Shown here in pieces: positions 1-9,623 of a stretch of DNA of 64,000 bases (position 1 is the first letter of the stretch; every line of letters begins with the position of its first letter). Source of the DNA: Agromyces cerinus (lineage in GTDB: Bacteria; Actinomycetota; Actinomycetes; Actinomycetales; Microbacteriaceae); NCBI RefSeq assembly GCF_016907835.1, contig NZ_JAFBCT010000001.1, positions 1 to 64,000 of the forward strand. Reading direction: 5' to 3'. The notes beneath the pieces are model-generated. The model saw nothing but the letters and a program-made list of their open reading frames with translations, ran no database searches and was not told the DNA's origin. The translations under genes and the position numbers were made by a program.

Positions 1-615
1 CGGCCGGTTGACGCGGTCGCGGTCGAGCACCTGCGGGGGGATCCGTCGTGCAGCAGCCGACGTCGCGGCCGGCGCGGGCTCGGCGGCCCATTCCATGGGT
101 GCGGCCGATCCTGCCGGAGACTCCTGCTCACCGCGACGGTGCCGGATCGCGGCCGCGATGATGGTGACCGTGATGAGGAAGCCCGGCCACCAGAACGCCC
201 CGAGTCCCCAGGTGAGCCACCAGGCGGGCAGGGGCGCCCACCACGCGCCCGCGACACCGGCGGAGGCCGCCCAGATCGCGATGCTCGGGTCGAGGTACGC
301 CGCGGGCAGCGTGATCGCCCACTGCAGCGCGACGCCGCCGAGTGCGATCCAGGCGAACTGGGGCGCGTCCGCGGGCCGGATGATCGTGAAGCCCGCCGGG
401 CGGTAGCGGTCGGCGACGTCCTGCGGTCGTCCGAACGCACCGAGCAACGCCATGGCCATGGCCTCGTCGGCGGGCCGACCGGCGTCGTCGGCGCGACCGG
501 CGAGCTCCTCGCGCAGCAGCGACCGGAGTTCGAAGCCGACGTCGGCACGTTGGCGCCGGGGGAGTCGGCCGACGACGTTGCTCACGTAGCTCTCGATGAT
601 GACGTCGGGATCCAT
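1..615 (-). CDS. HAAS/DUF1700-type membrane protein, PadR partner (3' end outside window)
   Basis: The frame is open from the ATG at 615 to base 1 (205 codons) with no stop, so the gene runs off the window. Residues about 1-75 are a helical, charged domain (starts MDPDVIIESYVSNVVGRLP) typical of the HAAS/DUF1700 module that travels with PadR regulators. Two hydrophobic stretches follow, around residues 90-112 and 125-150, then a Pro/Ala-rich cytoplasmic region. The start lies one base after the PadR stop (TGA-g-ATG), so the two are co-translated. Such pairs usually set envelope or transport responses, but the actual signal cannot be read here. Family assignment is by pattern, not by search. 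Confidence 0.8.
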   Translation of the reverse strand, partial: MDPDVIIESYVSNVVGRLPRRQRADVGFELRSLLREELAGRADDAGRPADEAMAMALLGAFGRPQDVADRYRPAGFTIIRPADAPQFAWIALGGVALQWAITLPAAYLDPSIAIWAASAGVAGAWWAPLPAWWLTWGLGAFWWPGFLITVTIIAAAIRHRRGEQESPAGSAAPMEWAAEPAPAATSAAARRIPPQVLDRDRVNRP

Positions 616-616
616 C

Positions 617-961
617 TCAGCTCTCCTCGTTCAACAGCCGACCGACGACCGAGGTCAGCGACCCCCACGCCGCGGTCAGGTCGCGGTAGCTCTCGGCCCC
701 GGCAGGGCTCAGCGTGTAGTAGCGGCGAGGCGGCCCGTCGTCGATGCGCCACTCGGAGGCGAGCAGGCCCTGCCCCTCGAGCCGACGGAGCAGCGGATAG
801 AGCGTGCCCTCCTCGATCGGCATGCCGCGCTCGGCGAGCGCCTGGCGCAGCGAGTAGCCGTACTGGGGCGCGCGCAGTTGCGAGAGCACCGCGAGCACGA
901 GCACGCCCTTGCGCAGATCCTGCTCGAGCTTGCCCGACTGCTCGGGGCGACTCTCTACCAT
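617..961 (-). CDS. PadR family transcriptional regulator
   Basis: A 114-residue winged-helix protein: the core LRKGVLVLAVLSQL, GYSLRQALAERGMPIEEGTLYPLLRRLEGQGLL and the RRYYTLSPAGAESYRDL wing are the PadR signature. The start at 961 (MVESRPEQ) is chosen over an in-frame ATG at 997 because a TAGTGT -10 element ends seven bases upstream of 961, which gives a leaderless mRNA, and because the family normally begins here. It is followed directly by the HAAS membrane protein, its usual partner. PadR proteins repress and are relieved by ligands or stress; autoregulation is likely but no clear operator is visible. Confidence 0.9.
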   Translation of the reverse strand: MVESRPEQSGKLEQDLRKGVLVLAVLSQLRAPQYGYSLRQALAERGMPIEEGTLYPLLRRLEGQGLLASEWRIDDGPPRRYYTLSPAGAESYRDLTAAWGSLTSVVGRLLNEES

Positions 962-997
962 GCGCGCCACACTACATAGACCCGCACAGTACGTCAA
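962..997 (-). promoter_or_regulatory. padR promoter (leaderless)
   Basis: On the minus strand TTGACG (997-992), a 17-base spacer and TAGTGT (974-969) form a near-consensus primary sigma promoter. Seven bases separate the -10 from the ATG at 961, so transcription should start at or next to the A of the start codon. Confidence 0.7.
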
Positions 998-1045
998 CAG
1001 GATGTCCCGTCGGCGTGATCGCCGATGGAGGGACGCGCCGGCGGG

Positions 1046-2686
1046 TCAGCGCACCTCGACCGTGACCTCGTCGAGGCCCGTGGCGCCGTCGGGCACGACG
1101 CCCTGCCGATCGGCGGTCTGCACGTCTCCATCGGCGCCGAGGGCACGCACCCGAACGGAGTGCGAGCCCGCCGCGGCATCCGGCCATTCGTACTTCCACT
1201 GCACCCACGTGTCATCGTTGATCGCCGTCGCGAGCTCGGCCGCGCGCCACTCGCCGTCGTCGATCTGCACCTCGACGCCCGCGATGCCGACGTGCTGGTG
1301 CCACGCGACACCCGCGAGCACTGCCGAGCCGGAGGAGACCGACTGCCCCTGGCGGGGCACGTCGATGCGCGAGGAGATCTTGATGGGTCCGCGCTCGCTC
1401 CAGCCGCGATCGGTCCAGTACGCGGATGCCGCGTCGAAGCGGGTCACCTCGAGATCGACGACCCACTTCGTGGCCGAGACGTAACCGTAGAGGCCGGGCA
1501 CGACCATCCGCACGGGGAAGCCGTGCTCGGTGGGCAGCGGTTCGCCGTTCATGCCGACCGCGAGGATCGCGTTGCGGTCGTCCTCCAGCACCTCGAGCGG
1601 CGTCGAAGCCGTGAATCCGTCGATGCTCCGCGAGAGCACCATGTCGGCATCGGTCGAAGGGCCCGCGCGGGCGAGCAGTTCGCGGATCGGGTAGCCGAGC
1701 CACACGGCGTTGCCGATGAGGTTGCCGCCGACCTCGTTCGACACGCACGCGAGGGTCGTGATGCTCTCTTCGAGGGGGAGGGCGAGCAATTCGTCCCAGG
1801 TCAGCGTGACCTCGCGATCGACGAGGCCGTGGATGCGCAGGCTCCAGTCGGCGGGGTCGATCGCCGGCACGGCGAGGGCGGTGTCGATGCGGTAGAACTC
1901 GGCATTCGGTGTGACGACCGGAGCGAGGCCGTCGATGCCGAGTTCGGCGCCGGCGGGCACGTTCGCGGTCGACGCCGCCTTCGGCAGGGTGATCGCGTCG
2001 CGTACGGCCGTGACCGCGCGGGCGCCCGCCTGCAGTGCGTAGCCGCCGAGTGCGGCGAGCGCCCCGAGTGCCACGGCGCCGCCCGCCCAGCCGAGGAAGC
2101 GGCGGCGGTCGACGTCTGCCGGGGCTGCCGGCGTCGCCGAGTCGAAGGATGATTCCTGCGACGCGCCGGGCTCCACCTCGTGCGTCGGCTCGGTGTTCCT
2201 GCGACTCAGCGCGTCTGGGGCGGGTTCGGGGGTGGGTGTGGGGGCGAGTTTCTTGAACAGGAACGTCAGCGCGAGCATCGCCGCGATCGCGGCCACCGCC
2301 GAGGGCACGATCGCGAGCATCGAGGCGTTCGCCCGGCTCGCCGCCGCGACCGCGCCGACGACGCCCACGGCGCCGATCACGACCATGCCCCACGGCGGTC
2401 GCCGAGCCTCGAGCACCCCGGCCGCGCCGGCGACGGCGAGCAGCACGAGCCCGATGCCCACGAGCAGGGCGGCCTTGTCGGCCGTGCCGAAGAGCGCGAT
2501 CGCGGTGTCCTTCGCCCAGGGCGGTGCGAGATCGATGAGCAGGGACCCGACCACCACGAGCGGGCTCGACGCGGGTGCCACGACGGCCGCGACGAGCTCG
2601 CCGACGCCGACGCCGAGGGCGACGGATGCCACGCCCGCCACGGCGGGCAGCACCCATCCTCGGGCGGGGCCGCGCGTCTCGGGCAT
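1046..2686 (-). CDS. Molybdopterin-dependent oxidoreductase, sulfite oxidase family, membrane anchored
   Basis: 546 residues. The N-terminal ~200 residues hold four or five hydrophobic segments and a charged linker with a final TM (RRRFLGWAGGAVALGALAALGGYAL). The catalytic Mo-cofactor domain follows, with the molybdenum-ligand cysteine near residue 314 (TLACVSNEVGG) and the PVRMVVPGLYGYVSATKWV stretch. The C-terminus is the Ig-like dimerisation domain of sulfite oxidases. The expected role is an extracytoplasmic oxidoreductase (sulfite or methionine-sulfoxide chemistry); the real substrate is not readable. The start at 2686 is preferred to 2692 because TACGCT (2698-2693) lies six bases before it. 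No cytochrome or assembly gene adjoins it. Confidence 0.87.
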   Translation of the reverse strand: MPETRGPARGWVLPAVAGVASVALGVGVGELVAAVVAPASSPLVVVGSLLIDLAPPWAKDTAIALFGTADKAALLVGIGLVLLAVAGAAGVLEARRPPWGMVVIGAVGVVGAVAAASRANASMLAIVPSAVAAIAAMLALTFLFKKLAPTPTPEPAPDALSRRNTEPTHEVEPGASQESSFDSATPAAPADVDRRRFLGWAGGAVALGALAALGGYALQAGARAVTAVRDAITLPKAASTANVPAGAELGIDGLAPVVTPNAEFYRIDTALAVPAIDPADWSLRIHGLVDREVTLTWDELLALPLEESITTLACVSNEVGGNLIGNAVWLGYPIRELLARAGPSTDADMVLSRSIDGFTASTPLEVLEDDRNAILAVGMNGEPLPTEHGFPVRMVVPGLYGYVSATKWVVDLEVTRFDAASAYWTDRGWSERGPIKISSRIDVPRQGQSVSSGSAVLAGVAWHQHVGIAGVEVQIDDGEWRAAELATAINDDTWVQWKYEWPDAAAGSHSVRVRALGADGDVQTADRQGVVPDGATGLDEVTVEVR

Positions 2687-2692
2687 GCGCAC

Positions 2693-2698
2693 AGCGTA
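2693..2698 (-). promoter_or_regulatory. -10 element TACGCT, leaderless start of molybdoenzyme
   Basis: The hexamer is six bases upstream of the ATG at 2686; it excludes the ATG at 2692, which would lie upstream of the predicted transcript start. Confidence 0.5.
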
Positions 2699-2725
2699 CG
2701 CCCGGCCGGGTGCGGCGACCTGCGA

Positions 2726-2765
2726 GACATCCGCCCTGCCGGATGTCGCCGCCTCATGTCAGAAT
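2726..2765 (+). promoter_or_regulatory. Inverted repeat and -10 upstream of UvrA-like gene
   Basis: GACATCC (2726-2732) and GGATGTC (2741-2747) form a perfect 7-bp inverted repeat with an 8-base spacer, just upstream of a CAGAAT -10 candidate (2760-2765). The position, over the -35 region, would suit a repressor or activator site. GGATG words are common in this genome, so chance is possible. Confidence 0.35.
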
Positions 2766-2807
2766 CGTGAGTCGCGGGCGGGCGCCCGCGACGAGGGGAG
2801 CAGCCGA

Positions 2808-5135
<2,328 letters not shown>

Positions 5136-5152
5136 GGTCACGGCGTCCGGTG

Positions 5153-5176
5153 CCTGATTCACAGCTGGAAATCAGG
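5153..5176 (+). terminator. Weak hairpin after UvrA-like gene
   Basis: CCTGATT (5153-5159) pairs with AATCAGG (5170-5176) across a 10-base loop, 17 bases after the stop codon. There is no T tract; it is a weak terminator candidate only. Confidence 0.3.
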
Positions 5177-5214
5177 TCGACCTGCTCTTCGAGCGGGAGC
5201 GTCGCCGACCGGCG

Positions 5215-5220
5215 TAGCGT
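5215..5220 (+). promoter_or_regulatory. -10 element TAGCGT, leaderless start of SDR
   Basis: Seven bases before the ATG at 5228. No ribosome-binding site exists upstream, in agreement with leaderless translation. Confidence 0.5.
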
Positions 5221-5227
5221 CGATGAC

Positions 5228-6028
5228 ATGAGCAGAACGTATGTCATCACCGGAGCAGGATCAGGCATCGGGGCGGCCGCCGCGGCGCTCCTCACCGAGC
5301 GCGGCCACCGCGTCATCGGCGTCGACCTGAAGGGGGCCGATATCACCGCGGACCTCTCGAAACGCGAGGGCCGAGCGGATGCCGCGGCAGCCGTCGTCGA
5401 GGCATCCGGCGGGCGGATCGACGCCGTCGTCGCGGCGGCCGGCATCTCGGCGCCGATCCCGCTGACCGTGGCCGTCAACTTCTTCGGCGTCACCGAGTTC
5501 CTCGACGCGCTCGCCCCGACGCTTGCGAAGGCGGATGCCCCGCGCATCGCCGTGGTGAGCTCGATGGCGAGCCTGCAGCCCAACTCCACCGCGCTCGTCG
5601 AGGCACTGCTCGCGGGCGACGAGGCCAAGGCGCTCGACCTCGGCGCGGCGCTCGCCGAGCAGGGGCCCGAGACCGGCTACCTCAACTACCCGTCGTCGAA
5701 GCGCGCGCTCAGCCGCTGGGTTCGCCGCGAGTCGATCGCGCCGCGCTACGCCGGCGCCGGCATCCCCGTGAACGCGGTCGCCCCCGGCACCGTGGTCACG
5801 CCGATGACCGCGCCGCTCCTCGCAACCGAAGAGGGTCGGGCGATGGTCGACGCGGCCGTGCCGATGCCGCTCAACGGACACTCCGATGCGCTCGTGATCG
5901 CGAAGCTGCTCGCCTGGCTCACGAGCGAGGAGAACTCGCACGTCACCGGACAGACGATCTACATCGACGGCGGCGCCGACGCCACGCTCCGCGGCGACGA
6001 CATCTGGACCTGGGCCGACCCGAGCTGA
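5228..6028 (+). CDS. SDR family NAD(P)-dependent oxidoreductase
   Basis: 266 residues with the classical SDR layout: TGAGSGIG cofactor loop at 8-15, the acidic D35-type position (GVDLKGADIT) favouring NAD, a catalytic YPSSK at Y154/K158, and the C-terminal TGQTIYIDGGADATLRG. The shortened centre and the GAGSGIGAAAAALL start resemble the 3-alpha-hydroxysteroid / coniferyl-alcohol dehydrogenase branch. The substrate is unknown. The ATG at 5228 follows TAGCGT by seven bases. It is monocistronic, followed by a tandem octamer repeat. Confidence 0.9.
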   Translation: MSRTYVITGAGSGIGAAAAALLTERGHRVIGVDLKGADITADLSKREGRADAAAAVVEASGGRIDAVVAAAGISAPIPLTVAVNFFGVTEFLDALAPTLAKADAPRIAVVSSMASLQPNSTALVEALLAGDEAKALDLGAALAEQGPETGYLNYPSSKRALSRWVRRESIAPRYAGAGIPVNAVAPGTVVTPMTAPLLATEEGRAMVDAAVPMPLNGHSDALVIAKLLAWLTSEENSHVTGQTIYIDGGADATLRGDDIWTWADPS

Positions 6029-6094
6029 CCTTCCGGGCAGTGGCCCGACGACCCGCGAGCCTCGCATCGCTCGTGCAGCGAGAGAGCGAGGATC

Positions 6095-6142
6095 GGGTCG
6101 TCGGGTCGTCGGGTCGTCGGGTCGTCGGGTCGTCGGGCCGTC
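6095..6142 (+). repeat. Octanucleotide tandem repeat (GGGTCGTC)x5-6
   Basis: Five perfect head-to-tail copies of GGGTCGTC (6095-6134) and one degenerate copy (GGGCCGTC, 6135-6142) lie in the gap between two convergent genes, nine bases before the stop of the DivIVA-like gene. This is a slippage-prone minisatellite; no coding role is seen. Confidence 0.95.
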
Positions 6143-6150
6143 CGGCCGGA

Positions 6151-6906
6151 TCAGGGACTGACGTACGTCTGCCGCTGGATCGTCGGCTGCGGCGGCACCG
6201 CCGGGATCCAATCCGGTTCCTCGTCGGGGAACTCGTCGTCGGGCAGCGCCTGGACCGCCGACTCGGCCACGTCGGCCGCGTCGGGCAGCGGCAGCGTGCC
6301 GAGGCGATCGACCTGCTCGGTGAGGGCGTCGAGCACCGAGCGCAACTGGATCTGGGCGACCTGCGCGTAGGTGCGCACGTACTCGATCTCGGGCATCGAC
6401 GGCAGCGGGATGCTCGCCGTCGTCGTCGCCGGCTCGGTCGGCGCGGCAGCTGCGGTCGCGGCGGTGCGCTCCTGCGCCTCGCGATACTGCGTGCGGGCGG
6501 TGAGCACGAGATCGCGCGCGTACTCCTCGGCGTCGGCGACCGCCTTGTCGGCGATCACCTGGGCCTGGGAGAGCAGACCGACGGCACCCAGCGTGACCTC
6601 GCGCTCGAGGTCTTCGGAGCCGGTGCTGCGGAGCTTCGTGTTCTCGGCACGGAGTTCGGCGAGTTCGCGCTGGTGCTCGGCGAGTTCGCGGCGGTCCTCG
6701 GTGAGTGCCGCCCGGACCTCGCCGATCGTGCGTGCGAGGTCGGCCACGTACGCGTCCACTTCGGAGCGGTCGTACCCGCCGAGCGGGCGTGAGGCGAATT
6801 TCACGGTACCCGACTCGGGCAGACGCGAGACGGCGGCGACGAGGCCGCCTTCGGACATCGGCGGTAGAGGGATCGGGAGTTCGGCTTCGTCGTCCCAAGT
6901 GGTCAT
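6151..6906 (-). CDS. DivIVA/Wag31-like coiled-coil protein
   Basis: 251 residues. Residues ~33-55 (VKFASRPLGGYDRSEVDAYV) match the DivIVA N-terminal membrane-curvature motif, with the first part shifted inward by an acidic leader. A charged coiled coil follows (~55-130, AEHQRELAELRAENTKL and on), then an Ala/Pro linker, a second helix and an acidic tail. It overlaps the flavohaemoglobin stop by four bases (ATGA), so it is the last gene of the globin operon. DivIVA proteins organise poles and septa in actinobacteria. This paralogue is not in the cell-wall cluster, so it may be a specialised scaffold; why it is coupled to globins is unclear. Confidence 0.75.
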   Translation of the reverse strand: MTTWDDEAELPIPLPPMSEGGLVAAVSRLPESGTVKFASRPLGGYDRSEVDAYVADLARTIGEVRAALTEDRRELAEHQRELAELRAENTKLRSTGSEDLEREVTLGAVGLLSQAQVIADKAVADAEEYARDLVLTARTQYREAQERTAATAAAAPTEPATTTASIPLPSMPEIEYVRTYAQVAQIQLRSVLDALTEQVDRLGTLPLPDAADVAESAVQALPDDEFPDEEPDWIPAVPPQPTIQRQTYVSP

Positions 6907-8093
6907 CGGGCACTTCCCATCGGTTCTTCCACGAGTGGTGACGGCTGCGGGTCACGCAGGCCGTCCTCATCGAGCGTGGCGAACAGTTCGAAACGGATGT
7001 CGGGTGACGGCACACCGAGCTCGCGCAGCCGGGAGGCGGTGTGGCGCACCATGGAGGGCGAACCGCAGACCATCGCGAGGGCGCCGGGGGAGACGTCGGC
7101 CTCGACGACCGCGTCGCTCACGAACCCCTTGCGACCTGGGTAGCTCGGGTCGTCGGACACGACGGGCGTATAGCTGAACCACGGCCGACCGGTCAGGCTC
7201 TGCATCAGGCGGTTCTCGTACAGGTTCCACGGAACTCGAGCGCCGTGGAACAGGTGCACGCGCGGGGCGTCTCCGGTCGCCTGCCACTGCAGGTCGATGC
7301 GTTCCAGATGCGCACGGAGCGGGGCCAGGCCGGTTCCGCCCGCGACCATGACGAGGTCTCGACCGCGGTCGGCGTCGCTGAGCGTCAGCTCCTGCCCGAC
7401 CGCTGAGCCCATCCGCACTACGTCACCGGCCTTCAGTCGCCGCACCACGGCGCCCGACACCTGCCCGCCTGGCACCAGCTGCACGTGGAACTCGATCGTG
7501 CCGTCCTGCCGCGGCGCATTGGCGGCGCTGAAGTAGCGCCACAGGCGCGGGGCGTACGGAGTCTCGACGGCGAACGACTGCCCGGGCTCGAACGGGAGGT
7601 CGGGCTCGGGTCGCACGTGCACGATCGCGACGTCCATGCTGCGGCGCTCGACCGCGGTGACGTGACCCGCCCAGGAGGCCGGACTGCTCAGTTCCGACTC
7701 CTCGGCGGCCTGCACCATCGCGGTCGCGATGACGCCGTACGCACCGGCCCAGTCCTCGGCGAGCTCTGGGGTCCAGAGGTCGCCGAGGAAGTGCTGCAGC
7801 GTGGTGAGGAGCGAGAGGCCGACCGCGTCGTAGTGCTCGGCGATGACCTCGAACCTGCGGTGGTCACGGCCGAGCTGCCCGATGAACGCCGTCACCTCGT
7901 CGAGTTGATCGACGTTGGACACGATGCGCCCGAGCGCGCCGACGAGCCGGTCGCGTTGGGTTGCCATCGCGACCGGGAACATCGCCCGGAGCTCGGGGTG
8001 CGTGTAGAAGAGGTGCGAGTAGAAGAAGAGCGGCACCTCGTCGCCGAGCGACTCGGCCAGCGACCAGGTGTGCTTCAGCGCAGCGGTGTCCAC
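6903..8093 (-). CDS. hmp: Flavohaemoglobin (nitric oxide dioxygenase type)
   Basis: 396 residues with globin, FAD and NAD(P)H domains in the flavohaemoglobin order. In the globin part Tyr25 (FFYSHLF, B10) and His87 (AEHYDAVG, proximal F8) are present. The FAD-binding stretch is RLWRYFSAANAP (~185) and the nucleotide site VMVAGGTGLAPLRAH (~270). It should oxidise NO to nitrate with O2 and NADPH, protecting against nitrosative stress. The reductase end CGSPSMV fits the family. The GTG/ATG start region lies five bases after the truncated-haemoglobin stop, so the genes form one operon. Some related proteins lack full NO-dioxygenase activity, so the activity is inferred. Confidence 0.9.
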   Translation of the reverse strand: MDTAALKHTWSLAESLGDEVPLFFYSHLFYTHPELRAMFPVAMATQRDRLVGALGRIVSNVDQLDEVTAFIGQLGRDHRRFEVIAEHYDAVGLSLLTTLQHFLGDLWTPELAEDWAGAYGVIATAMVQAAEESELSSPASWAGHVTAVERRSMDVAIVHVRPEPDLPFEPGQSFAVETPYAPRLWRYFSAANAPRQDGTIEFHVQLVPGGQVSGAVVRRLKAGDVVRMGSAVGQELTLSDADRGRDLVMVAGGTGLAPLRAHLERIDLQWQATGDAPRVHLFHGARVPWNLYENRLMQSLTGRPWFSYTPVVSDDPSYPGRKGFVSDAVVEADVSPGALAMVCGSPSMVRHTASRLRELGVPSPDIRFELFATLDEDGLRDPQPSPLVEEPMGSAR

Positions 8094-8097
8094 GCTG

Positions 8098-8502
8098 TCA
8101 CTCTTGCGTCGCGCTGACCTCGACGATGTCGGGTTGGGTCGCGGCGACGGCGGTCACGGTGCGGTCGACGATCTCGGACGGAACACCGGCCTCGGTCAGT
8201 GCGGCGATCAGGTGTTCGGCGACGGCGCCGAACTCCTCCGCCGTGATGCCCATGTTCGCGTGGGCCGCACGCAGGTCGCGTCCCTCGTAGGCGACCGGCC
8301 CGCCCATGACCTGGGAGACGAGCGCGACCTGGTGTCGCTTGAGTCGGACCATCTCGATGCCCTCGAAGTGCTTCAGCAGTCGGTCGTCGCCGAGCACCAG
8401 CTCGTAGAACCGGTTGACGACGGCGGTGACTGCGGGTGCACCTCCGACGGCTGCGTAGTCGCTCTGGGCTTCGGGTTGGGTCTGCAGATCGAGGGAATTC
8501 AT
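8098..8502 (-). CDS. glbN: Group I truncated haemoglobin (trHbN)
   Basis: 134 residues, the usual length of group I truncated globins. It has the glycine motif YAAVGGAPAVTAVVNRFYELVL with B10 Tyr33, and the proximal His81 within AHANMGI, the hallmark of the family. The N-terminal ~12 residues are a flexible pre-A extension like that of mycobacterial trHbN. It probably oxidises NO in partnership with the flavohaemoglobin encoded four bases downstream. It is first in the operon, behind a candidate promoter at 8542-8571. Confidence 0.93.
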   Translation of the reverse strand: MNSLDLQTQPEAQSDYAAVGGAPAVTAVVNRFYELVLGDDRLLKHFEGIEMVRLKRHQVALVSQVMGGPVAYEGRDLRAAHANMGITAEEFGAVAEHLIAALTEAGVPSEIVDRTVTAVAATQPDIVEVSATQE

Positions 8503-8541
8503 TCGGGTGTCCGTTCGGTAGGGGGGTGTGAGGACTTCCCT

Positions 8542-8571
8542 TTCCTAGCAGAACGCACACCCTCAGATCAA
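8542..8571 (-). promoter_or_regulatory. Candidate promoter of globin operon
   Basis: Minus strand TTGATC (8571-8566), an 18-base spacer and TAGGAA (8547-8542). The predicted leader is about 33 bases. No NsrR-type palindrome was recognised. Confidence 0.45.
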
Positions 8572-8655
8572 AGGTTTGTTGCATGTCGCTCCGGTTCGGA
8601 GCGGGCGTTCAGGCCCGTCTGGCATGCTCCGTTCCTCGGCTTCGGTCGCCGCGGA

Positions 8656-8661
8656 TAGGCT
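8656..8661 (+). promoter_or_regulatory. -10 element TAGGCT deciding a GTG start
   Basis: Only three bases separate it from the ATG at 8665, but six from the GTG at 8668. A transcript starting at the usual distance would begin at the GTG. Confidence 0.45.
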
Positions 8662-8667
8662 GGCATG

Positions 8668-8901
8668 GTGGAACTCGGTCTGGCCTTCGCCCTCGCCTGG
8701 GCCGTGCTCGCGCTCGTCGCGGGCGCCGCGCTCATCGTCAAGCGCCGCTGGCTCTCCGAGACCATCACGGCGGAGCGTCAGTCGACCGTGGCGCGCGCGG
8801 GAGCCCGTGGCCCGGGCTCCACCGTCTTCCTGATCGTGGGCCTGGCCTTCGTCGCGATGGGCCTGTTCATCATCGTCTGGTGGGCATCGGCCGCCTTCTG
8901 A
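8668..8901 (+). CDS. Small two-TM membrane protein
   Basis: 77 residues: TM1 at ~3-23 (LGLAFALAWAVLALVAGAALI), a basic/polar loop (KRRWLSETITAERQSTVARAGARGPG), TM2 at ~48-72 (TVFLIVGLAFVAMGLFIIVWW). No known domain is recognised. GTG 8668 is preferred on promoter spacing; ATG 8665 would add one residue. It stands alone between the divergent globin operon and a convergent hydrolase. Function is unknown. Confidence 0.75.
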   Translation: MELGLAFALAWAVLALVAGAALIVKRRWLSETITAERQSTVARAGARGPGSTVFLIVGLAFVAMGLFIIVWWASAAF

Positions 8902-8922
8902 TCCGCGCCGGCCACGACCTCG

Positions 8923-9618
8923 CTACTCGGCAGTCGGTACGCGACCGCGCACGAACGCGGCGACGGGCGCGGCGAGCCCCGCCCCGATCTCGGCGGCCGG
9001 GCGCCTGGCGCCCTTCACCTCGAAGGTGTGGTTCGCCTCGTCGATCCACTCGATCACGGCATTCGAGCCCACCCGGGCGACGACCTCGTCGAGCTGCTCG
9101 TTGGGCTTCGCGAACGGATCGTTGCGTCCCTGCAGGAAGAGCATCGGCACGGTGATGCCGGGCAGGTGCTCGTCTCGCGGCTTCTCGGGCTTGCCCGGGG
9201 CGTGCAGCGGATAGCCGAGGAAGACGAGGCCCGCAGCGGGCATGCCCTCGGCGACGGCCATCGATGCCATGCGCCCGCCGAACGACTTGCCCGATGCCCA
9301 GATCGGCTCGTCGGGGCGGCCCGCGTCGGCGGCGCGTTCGGCCGCGGCATCCATCACCGCTCGCCACGTCGCGACCGCGACCGGCGGTCGATCGGGGAAC
9401 TTCCGCCCGGCCTCGCGGTACGGGAAGTTGAAGCGCAGGGTCGCGAATCCGTCGTCGTTCAGGGCGCGGGTGAAGCCCGTCATGAACGGATGCTCCATGC
9501 CGGCACCCGCACCATGGGCGACGACGATCGTGGTCGTCGCGGCCGGCGGGCGGGCGTACACGGCCGAGACGGGCACGTCGTCGACGTCGACGGTGATGGG
9601 CTGCTCTTCGCTGGTCAT
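8923..9618 (-). CDS. Alpha/beta hydrolase (KANL3/Tex30-like, dienelactone-hydrolase fold)
   Basis: 231 residues. Nucleophile elbow GKSFGGR with Ser112, acid Asp167 (QGRNDPF), base His197 (EANHTFE), and the oxyanion segment VVAHGAGAGMEHPFM at ~33-45 define a complete catalytic triad. Many bacterial relatives are annotated as dienelactone-hydrolase-like; no substrate can be given. The gene follows the DUF2207-type membrane gene by five bases and is probably co-transcribed with it. Confidence 0.85.
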   Translation of the reverse strand: MTSEEQPITVDVDDVPVSAVYARPPAATTTIVVAHGAGAGMEHPFMTGFTRALNDDGFATLRFNFPYREAGRKFPDRPPVAVATWRAVMDAAAERAADAGRPDEPIWASGKSFGGRMASMAVAEGMPAAGLVFLGYPLHAPGKPEKPRDEHLPGITVPMLFLQGRNDPFAKPNEQLDEVVARVGSNAVIEWIDEANHTFEVKGARRPAAEIGAGLAAPVAAFVRGRVPTAE

Positions 9619-9623
9619 GGCGG

